From: Elephas maximus indicus
Lineage: Eukaryota; Chordata; Mammalia; Proboscidea; Elephantidae
Direction of reading: 5' to 3'
DNA length: 64,000 bases
Assembly (NCBI RefSeq): GCF_024166365.1
Contig: NC_064825.1
Location: 105,538,480 to 105,602,479 of the forward strand
This document shows, one piece after another, positions 12,870 to 24,949 of the stretch. Numbering within the stretch: the stretch's first letter is position 1; every line of letters begins with the position of its first letter. The position numbers and the translations under genes are program-made. The notes beneath the pieces are model-generated. The model made no database searches and had not been told where the DNA came from. It saw only the letters and a list, made by a program, of their open reading frames with translations.

Positions 12870-14250
12870 ATAACTGGCAGTGAGGTGGGGGCCAATGACA
12901 GGGAGTGGGGAGTACTCGAGGCCTGATTGGAAGGGGTATGTGATGTGTGGAGCTAGGTGGGAGGGAGAAAGAAAAGAATGAAGAGAGATAAACTAAAGAA
13001 AGAAAAAAGAAATGACAGTGTGGTGGGAACCAATGGGTAGTGATAGGGAGGTACTGAGGTTTCTCCTGGTAGGATGGGATGGAGGTGGCATATGGGGCTA
13101 GGTAGGAGCAAGAAAGAAACTGAAAAAAGAGAAATAGAGAAAAGGAAAAAATGGTGACATGACAGGAGCTGATGGGTGGAGGTGGGGAAGACCTGGGGAG
13201 GCTATGTATTGGTGGCTATCTAGCTGAGTAGTTCAGCACGGACCACTGAGAAGGTTCAGAGGTGATGCATGGGAAGAAAGGGAAAAAGAAGAAAAAAATT
13301 TACATATGATGCTGAAGGAACCATTCTTTGTTGGGGGGGTGAAAGCTGAGTGGCAGTGGGCTGGTGTCTCTCTTGCTGGACAGTGAGGTGTGGCTTTTTG
13401 GGAAGGGGCAGAGATGGTACATAGGTCTAGGTAAGAAGGAGAGTGAAGAGGAAGAAAGAGAAAGAAAAAAGATGGCTCATTGGGAGATAACTGGTGGGAG
13501 TGGGGGCCTGAGGGCCAGTTGGAAAGGTGGAGTTTTGATGTGTGTAGCTAGGTGGGAGCAAGAAAAGAAAAAAAAGAAGAGAGAGCAAAAAAAGCAATAA
13601 AATAAAATAAAAATGGCAGCTTAGTGGGAGCCAGCGCATGGGGTCGGGACACACACGGGGAGGCCTGTGACAGTGGCTCTCTTAATGAGTGGTGAGGCAC
13701 AGCCTGTGGAGAAGGGGTGGAGGCAGCACACAGGGCTAGATGGGAAGGAGAAAGAAAATAAAGGAACGAAAAGAGAGAGAAAAAGAAAAAAGAATACAGC
13801 ATGGAGCGAGCTGGTCAGTGAAGGTGTGGTAGAACTGGAGTGGCTGTAAGCTGGTGTCTGTCTTGCAGGGCAGTGCAACATGGCTCATTGGGAAGGGGCA
13901 TAGGTGGCATATGGGGTTAGGTGGAAGGGAGAATGAAAAAGAAGAAAGAGAAACAGAGAGAAAAAAAATGGCACTGAGGGAGCCTGCTGGTAGGGTTGTG
14001 GCAGATCTAGGATGAGTACAAGCTGGTGTTTCTCCAGCCAAGCAGTGTAGCATGGCTTGTAAGGATGGGGTGAAAACAGTACAGAGAGCTATATGGGAGG
14101 GAGAAAAAAAAAGGAAGAAAAAGACAGAGAAAAAAAATGTGCCAAAGGAGCCAGCTGGTGTGGGCAGGACAAACCCAGGGGAGTAGGGAAGTGCTATCTC
14201 TCCGACTGGGTGATAGTGCCCTTTTGGGAAGCAGTGGAGGCAGTGGATAA
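12870..14250. repeat. Degenerate purine-rich minisatellite, about nine units of 140-180 bp
   Basis: About nine imperfect units start near 12873, 13012, 13149, 13300, 13472, 13612, 13791, 13968 and 14136. Each begins with ATGGCA-type text followed by GGGAGCC-GCTGG, passes a GGGAAGGGG-TGGAGG-type block and AGGGCTAGGTGGGAGGGAG, and ends in 30-60 bases of GA/AAA-rich sequence. The top strand is strongly purine-rich. Long open frames on the minus strand (for example 13736-14356) come from this bias. It lies between an L1 ORF2 fragment and an L1 5'-UTR-like segment, so it may be a tandem 5' UTR of that L1. Confidence 0.8.
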
Positions 14251-14319
14251 GACAGAAGGATGAGGGGTGAGAATCCATGTTTCTTTGGCTACCTGGTGCT
14301 TTGTCTCCTGTTGGAAGGT

Positions 14320-14460
14320 TAGTGATTTTACAAATCAGTTTATTCCATTTAGACACTCTTTTATTGAGCTTAAAATTCTTATGAATGAAGTTAAAATACT
14401 ATTTTTATAATTAGGATTCATCATCATGAATACATCTGTTTATAGGGGCCAGTATGCAGA
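14320..14460. repeat. Direct repeat, left copy (partner 15780-15922)
   Basis: About 135 bases resembling 15780-15922, both holding CAGTTTATTCCATTTAG, TTATGAATGAAGTT and ACATCTGTTTATAGGGGCC. A more distant relative lies near 28775-28885 in unit B, so the right copy is the resident one and the left copy is extra. Confidence 0.7.
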
Positions 14461-14461
14461 T

Positions 14462-14738
14462 CCTAAACTCCCTGACTGGGATCACTGTTGGCTGTGCTCC
14501 AAGATAGTGAAGTCGTGCCTTATTAGCTGACAGGGGACCTATGCTCTGTAGCTCTTCTCATTCTCTGTCTGTTTCTTCTTCTGTTCAGTGCATTCCATTT
14601 TTATCCTGTCATTGATGCTTAGAACTCCAGGTGTGACTTCTGTATCTCTTATACTTAGTTTTTCCTGTCTTTGCTGCAGAATAACGGAATGGTGCTTCTG
14701 TCTGTAGCACCATATTGGCACCACCTCTGTCATTCTAA
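14462..14738 (-). mobile_element. L1 5' UTR-like terminal segment
   Basis: Resembles the outer 5' UTR of the L1 at 6.2-6.48 kb in order and text, ending in CACCATATTGGCACCACC where the other ends in GCCATCTTGGCCCCGCC. Probably the 5' end of the L1 whose ORF2 lies at 9.6-12.8 kb. Confidence 0.5.
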
Positions 14739-14759
14739 TTTTAGCCATTATGTAGAGTA

Positions 14760-17500
14760 TGTCATTTTATTCATGATTCAGGAGATTTATGCTCAATTTT
14801 ATGAAGTGTCTATTAAAATAAAAATGCAGGTAAGAGAGCAGTTAAACAAGTCCATCTTAGTGGTACTGGGTATCATTCATCACATGCTATCTTACTGTCA
14901 TCATTGTCACTTCCATTTCAGGTAAAACTGGTCTAGAGTCATAACACAGTCCTTTGGATAAATATCATACCACCCATCTGTTATTTTATTTTATTTTTTC
15001 CTTTAAAATAAGTTTAGACAGCAATAGAATCATGTGTATATAGACACAGAATATGCCAGCTGGAAAGCACAAAAAGATTATCTAGTTAGGGCCTATCTAT
15101 TCACAGAAAGGGAACTGAAGTTCAAAGAAAAAAGTGATTTGTTAAAGTCACACTTACTGTAAGTTTAGAGTAGAGACTCAGGCCTATTTTTCCTTCTTGT
15201 TACTTCCCTAGTTCATAACACATTTGTAGAGTAAATTTAAAATGAGGTTAAAATTTGCTGCTTGTTAAGAAAGAATTCCACTGTTGGACTATTGAACATT
15301 ATTACCTTTTTCAGTTTATCAAATTTTGCTAGCTAGCTTATCAACAGTATGGAGCTACTTGTTGGTATTAACATATATGTACTCTAACCTCTGATCACTT
15401 TGTTATGCATGCGTTTAGGGATACCAGAGCCTGGGCTGAAAGAGATAACAAAAATAAAAAAAGAGAGAGGGGGGCTATAATATTAATTCATTATATACAC
15501 AAACATTGAGAAATATCTTATTTGGATAATAATAGTTTCATGGTGGATATATGAGAAGTGTATGAGTTGGAGAGGCAGGAGTAAAGGGAAGGGAAGGTTT
15601 GAATTAGACAGAGTAGTATAAAGTATTTCAGTGTTAGCTTTCCCTACAGAAGGCCAAGATAGAAAATTCTTACAGGTCATCAGTCTAAACCCCTAGATGC
15701 ATCATGAATCTCCCAAACAATGAGCCTAATGAGGGGTTATTCATCCTATACTTGCACGAATTTAGGCACAGGGGCCTTATACATTTTATACATCAGTTTA
15801 TTCCATTTAGGCACTCTTCTCTTTTATTGAGGTTTGAATGCTTATGAATGAAGTTGAAATATCCTCTTTAGAATTAGAATTCATCATCATAATTACATCT
15901 GTTTATAGGGGCCGGTATGCAGATCAAATTTGCCTTAAATTCATAAAAATCACCATATGGGATAACTATGAGTTAGCTAGGTGGTATCTTTGTACCTTCT
16001 GAGATATGGGAACCCACTTAAAACTTTCTTTGTTTGAGGTTTAATATGATTCAAATGCACTCCTGCCTTGCTGCTATTTAAGATAGCAACTAGTTCATTG
16101 GTAAAATTTCCAAAATAGCGTGGATTAATTGAGAAGAGATTATGTCCAAAATAAGCACTACCCACCCTAATTTTTTTTTTCTCTACCTTTATACTTACCC
16201 TACAGTGTCACAGGATCCCATAAAAACTGTCACCTTGGAGAGCAAAGGAATCACATTGTCCTTCTTGAGCTTTCCTGGAAATCTGAAATGCTTTCACTCA
16301 AAGGCATTTTTCAGTGCAAACGAGATAGTCTTAGATACTGAATGTGATTCTGCTTGTATAATTGCTGCAAAATTTTAAGTGTCCTTGATTCTTTTGAAAT
16401 CCTCCCAGCACATGCCCATATCCTTCTTTACGGAACAATCTCATGTTCTAAGGCTTTTGCCATCAGAAAAATAGAGTAGATCCATATGAAGATTTCAGTT
16501 ATCTTGTAAATGATCTTTTATTTATTTTCTAAATAATAATTTGTATTTACGATGATTTGGAGCTGACTTGACAGCTGACAAAAACAATAAAAGTTCCATT
16601 GCTTTTAGTATTCACCACCTATTTATGTAATTACTCATAAGACACAAAAACTATATTCAAGGCATATAATAGACCCTTAGTGATATTTCCTGTTTTGCCT
16701 TATAGGTAATGAACACTCAACAAAAATTAGGTGATTTCTTGTTTTATTTATATGTTTACTCAGATGTTATGTTAGTACTTGAGTAAAGGAGATACAATGC
16801 ATGGTCCTTGACCTCAGAGTTTCCATAACCCCCAACTGGAGATAATGATTTGGAAAACAGAGTCATAGATTCAACAATATCCTGAGGCACATGGTGATGT
16901 GTGAACCAAAGAAAGGGATATTTAATCAGGGCTTAGAGGATTCAAGAGGTAAGAAATGTTCCCTGAAGGAACTGACTGAGTTGAGAACAGCAGTACAAGG
17001 ACTTAACTTTCGCTCTCTGTAAGCTAGTTATGTTGACCTTCTTTAATTTCTGCAGAAATAGCACAATCTTGTTCACTTCAAGACCTGTCCAATTGCTGGT
17101 TCAACTATTACTACCACTAGCATCTCAGTTAATGCCTACCCATTGTTCAGATACCAGACTAAATGCCTCCATTTCAGTGGAGGACTTATTAACTATGCGT
17201 ACCAGATTTGATTAATCTGCTTTATATTTGTAATGCTCAGTCTTTCTACTTCGTGGCATTATTATTAATAAATAACTTAAATAATTTCAATGATTAAGTT
17301 ATTTAATTAATGTTGGTAATTTCTATTAGATACTTAGATTCATTATTATAAAAATCTACTCAATTTACCATAAAATTCAAAGCACCAACATGTGTAATAA
17401 GCATTTAGCCAACATTTGATAAATTTTAGGAAAAGTAAATTAATGCATGAATAAAAGTTTGAACAAATAAAAACTTGACACACTAAGAAAAAATATGAAA
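14760..17500. other. Flank of OR5W copy A, no gene
   Basis: Single-copy-like AT-rich sequence belonging to duplication unit A. A MIR-like or other ancient SINE-like stretch lies at about 15060-15190 (text resembling GGGAACTGAAGTTCA then AAAGTCACAC). No exon seen. Confidence 0.5.
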
Positions 17501-17518
17501 GTTTTCCACAAAGAAAGA

Positions 17519-17726
<208 letters not shown>

Positions 17727-17886
17727 ACTCAAGGCATGTAATGGTACACTGGGTATCTGGTGACTGTAGGGGGTATACACGTGGGGTACAATATAAATAC
17801 TTATTAGAATATACCAAATTAGTTGAAACAAATATGATTTCCACATATTATAGTGAAACACTATGAGAAAATACATATATAATTTT

Positions 17887-18836
17887 TCAATAAAACCATC
17901 TTTTATTTTTAATTTTCTTAAGAGCCTCTTTCACATCCTTGTTCCGTAGACTGTAAATCAGTGGGTTTAACATGGGGATGACAACGGTATAAAACAATGA
18001 GGTCATTTTGTCTTGATCTAGAGAGTAGACAGAACTTGGTTGGAAATACATGAAAAGTCCTGTTCCCTGGAAAATGGCAACAGCAGTTAAGTGGGAGGTG
18101 CAGGTAGAGAAAGCTTTGAACCTTCCCTCAGCAGAGCAGATCTTTAAGACTGAGAGAATGATGTAACAGTAAGAGACAAGAATCCCTGAAATGGTACTCA
18201 GTTCAATGAAGCCAAAAACAGTGAATAATGCCAGCTCATTGACCTGAATATCAGAACAGGAAAGGAGGAGAAGTGGAGGTAAATCACAGAAGAAATGATT
18301 AATTTCATTTGACCCACAGAAACACAAGTGGAAAGTTAACGTGGTGTGTATCAAGGCATCCACCATGCTCACCAGGTAAACCCCAGCCATGAGCACAGAG
18401 CACACCCTGCTGGACATGTCGACTATATAGAGCAAGGGGTTGCTAATGGCCTTGTACCTATCAAAGGCCATCACTGCCAGCAGGAGACACTCGGAATCTG
18501 CAAAGAAACAGAAGATGAAGAACTGCAGAGCACAGCCATAAAAGGAAATTGATTTGTCCTTGGCTAAGAGGTCCACCAGCATCCTGGGCCCACCATCTTG
18601 GGCCCAACTGCTGTGGAATAGCAGAGGTCACAGAAGGAGAGGTGGCTGAGGAAAAAGTACATTGGTGTTTGAAGCTGGGAGTCCATTCTAATTAAAATGA
18701 TCATTCCAAGATTTGCCACAAGAATAATGAGATAAACAACCAGAAACATGGTGAATATGGTGGCTTTGATCTCAGGCTTATTAGTAATTCCCATGAGGTG
18801 GAACTCAGTCAAGGAGGAACAATTTTCTCCATCCAT
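17887..18836 (-). pseudogene. OR5W-type olfactory receptor, copy A, one frameshift
   Basis: Intronless class II olfactory receptor of the OR5W group, a relative of human OR5W2; an intact protein would be an odorant receptor of the olfactory neuron membrane. The start codon is at 18836, giving an N-terminus MDGENCSS with an N-glycosylation site at residue 5. The first frame runs through TM1 and TM2 and ends near 18564. The second runs from 18582 to 17887 and carries the [20 protein letters not shown] and PMLNPLIY signatures. The break is a 14-base near-tandem duplication at about 18583-18596 that is absent from copy B. Without it the span is 936 bases, or 311 codons plus stop. No other disabling change was seen, so the loss looks recent, or could be a polymorphism or an assembly error. 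It sits in duplication unit A. Confidence 0.9.
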
Positions 18837-20317
18837 TCTTTTTTGTTCTTGTTCTAAATGGCTACAAAAGTGATCAAGACAATGACAGATCAGGGTTCAG
18901 CTCTGCTGGACACCCGCAAAGTATTGTCTTTAAGGCAGAACACTTTCCGTAAATTGTCTCCTTTATCCACAGAAATGAGCCCAGACAAATGTCAGTATTA
19001 AAGAGGCACCGTTATGTTACTGAAAAAAAACTGAAGTGTTTCAAACACAAAGCTCAGGGACTTTAATTCTAAATCGATGTCATTCTTAACGTCTGTCATT
19101 TGTGCTGTCTTCTCCTGTCTGTCTCACCTTAGACGGCAGGTTTGAATGAACCTGAAGCTCATCCAGATTCAAAACGGCATTAAACTAATAACGATAATCC
19201 GAGGTGGGGAGACAGAGCCGGAGGACGCGGGCCTCGGCTCCCGGTGGGTAAAGGGAAATCCTCCGCCGGACACAAAAAACCGCCATCGTTGGATTCTTCC
19301 TGAAATATAACTGATTTTAAGGATTCAGCAACAATGAGCGAGAGTGTGTATAACTTAACAAATGGAAATTATCACGTTACTGTTTTGGTCTCTGAGGTCT
19401 TGAGTTCTAAATGAACAGCTAAACAGGAGAGAAACACATTTTATTCACCTTTTCTACCACACTTCGCCTCTTCTTTTCCTACTGTCTGTAACCCTGTTCT
19501 ATTAACTGATCTGATACCCAAAGATAAGTCTGTAGACAAACTGAAGAGAACTGATAAAACTGGGGAAAACAGGATTTAATGCATATACTTGCATTTCTTT
19601 GGATTTTAAATTGAATATTCCAAAAAAGAAAAAGAAAATGTGGAGAAGAATAATAAATAATAACTGAGAAATATAAAGGGTTCATTTTCTATGTGTGTGT
19701 GAATATGTTAGTATATAAAAACTGAAATGTCAATTATGGTCTTTTTTTTCCTATAAAATTTTTTTTTTTATATGTAGATTTTATAGTATGTGGTTTATAT
19801 GAACTTGAATTTATACTTACTGGTATTTTTAATATCTCAGTTATGGTTGGAATAACATTAGAACAAATCTAAAATTCATATTTATAGTGATAGAATTTGA
19901 ACAGTAATAAAAAGTAATAATTTACTTATGAATTTTAGTTAAAATATAAATTAATGTAATATCTACTCAAACAAATGAAGTCAGTCAAATTCACACAGCT
20001 TCAACCATAAAATATTATGGTTTTATATAGTTTAGAGTTTATTTAACTGGATAAGTAGGTATAAAATGATTCATTTACAAATTCACCAATATTTGGTTCC
20101 AAAAAAAATATTTTTCTTCTATAGTCTTTTATTTTGGCAATTAAGAATCCTACCTGAGATGAGCATATTTTTCTTCTCCTGATTTTGGGTAGGTGAACAC
20201 TAGGCAGGTCACATTTTATCTTTACTGAGTGACATTTGGGACTTAAATCTCTAAAGCCTCTGGCCTCGATTTTTTGTGTTGTACTGATTAATTAGTACAG
20301 AAGTCACTCCTGAGATT

Positions 20318-20612
20318 GACCCTTCAGCCAGAGATTAGACAGGCCCATAAAACAAACAATAATACCTGTAGTTCAATCATGTATGAGACTAAATGGGCAC
20401 CCCAGCCCAGGGGCAAGGATGAGAAGACAGCAGAGAACAGGAAAGCTGGACATACGGAAATGGGAAACCCAATATTGAGAAGGGGAGAATGTTGTCAAGT
20501 TGGCAACCAATGTCACAAAACAGTAAGTGTGTTAATTATTTAATGAGAAACTAATTTGCTCAGTAAACCTTCATCTAAAGCACAATAAAAATAAACAAAA
20601 AGAAAAAGGAAA
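20318..20612 (+). mobile_element. 5'-truncated L1 3' end
   Basis: Plus-strand L1 3' UTR ending in AAGCACAATAAAAATAAAC, the same tail as at 55.79 kb. Specific to unit A. Confidence 0.75.
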
Positions 20613-20619
20613 CTTAGTT

Positions 20620-20805
20620 CTATTTTCTCTCCCACTCTATGTATGTATATATAGTAGTGAAATTGCATATAACAAAACATACAAAAAGTCAACAATTTCC
20701 GCACATTCAAATAATGAAATTAATTATGTTTTTCCAGTTGTGCAAATATTGTCACTATTCTTTTCCAAATCATTCCACCACCGTTAACATAAACTCGATG
20801 ACCCC
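20620..20805 (-). mobile_element. Old L1 3' end shared with unit B
   Basis: Antisense L1 3' UTR; the matching fragment in unit B is at 36165-36390. Confidence 0.7.
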
Positions 20806-20811
20806 TGTCAT

Positions 20812-21462
20812 GGATTGAATCGTATTGCCCAAAAATATTCATCAGCTTTGCAAGCCCATGATTCCTAGTATTGTGTGGTTGTACACCATTTTGTGATCTG
20901 ATGTGATTATTGCATGCATTGTTAATCCTCACCTCTCTGATATCAATAAGGCATGATTAGAGGCAGTTGTGCTAATGAATCGGGACTCTATACAGAATTA
21001 AGTTGTATCTTGAGTCAATTCCTTTTTAGATATAAAAGAGAGTTGAACAGAGAGGAGAGGGACCTAATACCTACTACCCACTGCCATCAAGTCAATTCTG
21101 ATTTACAGCAACCCTGTAGGACAGAGCAGAGCTGCCCTATAGAGTTTGTAAGGAGCGCCTGGCGGATTTGAACTGCTGACCTTTTGGTTAGCAGCCGTAG
21201 CACTTAACCACTAAGCCACCAGGGTGTGCCAGGAGCAGAGTATGCTCTTTGGACCTGGGATCCTTGCACTGAGAAGCTCCTTGACCAGGTGAAGATTGAT
21301 GACAAGGACCTTCCCCTAGAGCTGACCAAGACAGGAAGCCTGCTGCTAAAGCTGGCACCCTGAATTCAGACACCTCCTAGACTGTGATAGAATAAATTTC
21401 TGTTTGCTAAAGCCATCCGCTTGTGGTATCTCTGTTACAGCAGTGCTAGATAACTAAGATAC
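20812..21462 (+). mobile_element. Solo MaLR-type LTR (fossil)
   Basis: ERVL-MaLR-like LTR read on the plus strand, with an AATAAA signal near 21391. An antisense AfroSINE is inserted at about 21068-21228. Broken and old, with no internal region attached. Confidence 0.65.
21068..21228 (-). mobile_element. AfroSINE inside MaLR LTR
   Basis: Antisense AfroSINE with tail text first and the head GGTTAGCAGCCGTAGCACTT followed by the ACTAAGCCACCAGGG end. Confidence 0.92.
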
Positions 21463-21519
21463 CCTCTAAACAAAAATTCTGTCTTTCCCCTTCCCTCTTT
21501 CTTTTTCTCTCTCACAAGA

Positions 21520-21798
21520 CTCAAAATGAAAAGAAACAGCTACAAACATTAATAATCGGAACATGGAACATACAAAGTATGTATCTAGAAAAATTAGAAA
21601 TAGTCAAAAATGAAACAGAATGCATAAACATCAACATCCTAGGCATTAGTGAGTTGAAACGGATTAGTATTGGCCAATTTGAATCAGACAAACATATGGT
21701 TTACTATGCCTGGAATAACATATTGAAGAGGGATGACTTTGCATCCATGGTCAAAAAGAACACTTCAGGATCTATCCTGAAGTACGACACTGTCCCGA
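21520..21798 (+). mobile_element. RTE LINE fragment, endonuclease N-terminus
   Basis: Codes on the plus strand for the start of an RTE-type AP endonuclease: LIIGTWNIQS then ILGISELK, then FDASMVKK-like text near FASMVKKNTSG. Cut off at about 21798. Broken. Confidence 0.8.
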
Positions 21799-21799
21799 A

Positions 21800-22330
21800 T
21801 TCGTGGGCCAGGCTTAAGCTTCTCCCAATCCACGTTGCTGCAGGGGCTAGTAAGCCCAAACTGGCAGGTCAGACCATGGGCTGCTGGCTCAGAAGCCTTC
21901 AGAAGTTCGCAAATCAGGTCAGACAATAGGACCCAGCCCCACAGGGCTGCTAAGTCTAGCAAGTCCCAACATCAGCAGGTCAGACAGCAGGCCTCTGTCT
22001 CTAGTCTCCCAAACCAGAAGTTAGATAATCATGAACTGGACATGGAATCCAGATGTAGAGAGAGAGAGCCTTGTTGGGGCTCCCCTATATACACATCAGA
22101 AGCAGGCCACATCCTAGAGAAGGGCGTGACATGGAAATTGAGTCACCCCCTTCTGCAAGGCTGTAACTCAAGATATACCCCACAACAATCCTGCCTCGTT
22201 AACATGTAGAGGTTAGGATTTATAACGCATAAAATGGAGGACGCTATAAAATACTGAGAATCTTGGCCTAGCCAAGTTAACACATACCCAGACCATCACA
22301 GGCTCCATATACCTTATTTGCATTAAGATG
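21800..22330 (-). mobile_element. MaLR-type LTR fragment (fossil)
   Basis: The last part (about 22165-22300) matches the style of 40830-40990, namely CCTCATTAACAT then AGGATTTA and ACAAAATGG-type text. Old and incomplete; family assigned by resemblance. Confidence 0.4.
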
Positions 22331-22419
22331 TAAGGTACCATGGATGTGCATAATTATTATGCATAACCTAAAATATCAGTTGAAAGTAGATGTTTAATAA
22401 ACATAGAAATCTGTACTTT

Positions 22420-22920
22420 TCAGTGTCCTGTAACAATTCACAATTATCAAATTTTACTCAGACCAAAGCCAATATAGTAAGCTGTCCATAGGACTGCCAT
22501 CTTCCCAACTTTAGCTGACACTGTTTTTATTTTCTATGGCCTCCCAGGAATTGTGCAATATAGTCACCCATTTCACATCAAAGTTAATAACGTTGAAGTG
22601 TTCAGCTAAGATAAATAAAACAAATTATGTTTCAAGTGTTTTGACACTTTCTATTTGCTCTTCTTGGGCCTCAAGCATTGCTAGAACCCTGTCATGGTTT
22701 AAAAGTAGGACTTAGATGACACCTAAGTTCTCTGAAAATCTGTGCATTGCTATTTTTGTGTATTTCCAAACTTGGTTTTAACATAAAAACACTGTAACGT
22801 TCCACATGAGTAGCAAAGAAAGATTTGTTTATTACACTGTAGTCAGGGACCAATTGAGAGCAAGCTCGAATTCACATGGTTATTTATTACCTCTGGATAT
22901 CACTTTCCACATTTTTATAA
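22420..22920. repeat. Inverted duplicate of the window start (1-600)
   Basis: Reads as a diverged reverse complement of about 60-560: for example GGAATTGTGCAATATAGT near 22549 matches the complement of 395-415, and CAATTGAGAGCAAGC near 22852 matches the complement of about 71-86. No gene is apparent in either copy. Confidence 0.8.
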
Positions 22921-23037
22921 TGAAAACCTACTGAGAAAAATAAGTCACTCTCAGAAGAACAAATACTGCATGATCTCATTAATATGAATCAAGCAAATAC
23001 ATAGAAACAAAACATTATAGTGGATCTCAGGGACGAG

Positions 23038-24803
23038 TTGTTGTTGTTGGGTGCTATCAAAAAAAAAAAATTTTTTTTTTTTTTTTTTATCAAGTCAGTC
23101 CTGACTCATAGCAACGCTCTATGTACAATAGAGCAAAATACTGCCTGGTCGTGCACCATCCTCACAATCTTTGTTGTGCTTGAGCCCATTGTTGCAGCCA
23201 CTGTGTCAATCCATCTCATTGAGGGTCTTCCTCTTTTTCGCTGACCCTCTACCCAGCATGATGTCCTTCTCCAGGGACCGGCCCCTCCTGATAATATGTC
23301 CAAAGTAAGTGAGATGTAGTTTCACTGTCCTTGCTTCTAAGGAGAATCCTGGTTGTACTCCTTTCAAGATGGATTTGTATCTTCTGGCAGTCCACGGTAT
23401 AATCAGTGTTCTTCGTCAACATCTGATTCAAAGCCATCGGTCTTCTTTCCTCTTGCTTATTCATTGTCCAGCTTTCACATGCATATGAAAACACCATGGT
23501 TAGGTCAGGCTCACCTGAGTCCTTAAAATGACATTTTAAAGAGATCTTTTGCAACCGATTTGCCCAATACAATGCACCATTTGTTTTCTTTTTTGCTTCC
23601 GTGAAAGTTGATTGTGGATTCAAGTCAAATGAAATCCTTGGCACTTCAATCTTTTCTGCGTTTATAATGATGTTGCTAATTGGTCCAGTTGTGAGGGTTT
23701 TTTTATTTTGGAGTATAATCCATACTGGAGGCTGTGGTTTTTGATCTTCATCTGTAAGTGCTTCAATTCCTCTTCACTTTTGTCAAGCAAGGTTGTGTCA
23801 TCTGCATATCGAAGGTTGTGATTGAGTTTTCTTCCAATCCTGAAGCCTCATTCTTCTTCATATAGTCCAGCTTCTCATATTATTTGCTCAGAATACAGAT
23901 TCGGTAAGTCTGGTGGAAGGACAAAACCGTAACTCATGCATTTCTTGACCTTAAATCACTTAGTATCCTGCTGTTCTGTTCAAAAGGCTGCCTCTTGGTC
24001 TATATACAGTTTCTTCAAGAGGAAAATTAAGTGCTCTGGAATTCCCATTCTTTACAATGTTATTCATAATTTTTTATGATCCACACAGTCAAATGCCTTT
24101 GCATGGTCAATAAAACACAGGTAAACATCTTTCTGGTATTCTCTGCTTTCAGCCATGATCTATCTGACATCAGCAATGCTATCCCTTATTCGGTGTGATC
24201 TTCTGAATCCAGCTTGAATTTCTGGCTGTTTACTGTCCACATACTGCTACAATCCCTTATGAAAGATCTTCAGCAAAATTTTACTTGTGGGTGATATTAA
24301 TGATATTGTTAGATAGTTTCCACATCCTGTTGGGTTACTTTCTTTGGAATGGGAGCAAATATGAGTATGTTCCAGTCATTTGTCCAGGTAGCTGTCTTCT
24401 AAATTTCTTGACATAGGGGACTGAACACGGCAGGCACTGTAACTGTTTGTTGAAATATCTCAATTGATATTCTGTCAATTTCTGGAGCCTTGTTTTTCAC
24501 CAATGCCATCAGTGCAGCTTGCACCTCTTCCTTTGGTGCCATTGGCTCCTGATCATGTGCTACCTCCTGAAATTGTTGAATGTCAAATTTTTTTTTTTTT
24601 TTTGGTACATGACACTGTGTTTCTTCAATCATCTTTTGATGCTTCCTGTATTGTTTAATACTTTCCCTGTAGAACCCTTTAATATTGCAACTTCAGGCTT
24701 GAATTTTTCTTCATTTTTTTTTTTTTAGTTTGAGAAATGTGGAGTGTGTTCTTTCCTTTTGGTTTTCCATCATCAGATCTTTGGACATGTCACTATAATA
24801 CCA
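23038..24803 (-). mobile_element. RTE LINE, reverse transcriptase part and 3' end
   Basis: Minus-strand RTE copy ending in the typical tail (complement of TTGTTGTTGGGTGCTATCAA at 23038-23057). Minus-strand reading gives RTE reverse-transcriptase pieces such as KNKAPEIDRISIEIFQQT near 24490. Many stops and frameshifts. An A/T palindromic tract at about 23059-23090 lies within its 3' tail. Confidence 0.88.
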
Positions 24804-24949
24804 GGTGGGACAAGCTGTGGCTGATTTGGGTGAAACTGAGAAGGCTAGAGAGAAGGAGTGTGAAACTTAGAAAAAGAGAGAGAGAAAAAAAAAAAAAAAA
24901 AGACTGAGAAACTTGCAAGACTATCATCTAAGGGCTTCTTGAAAGTAAC

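Noticed and set aside
13736-14356. 206-codon minus-strand open frame and several overlapping frames
   Set aside because: They fall in the purine-rich minisatellite, where strand bias removes stop codons; all three minus frames are open in parts and the content is low complexity.
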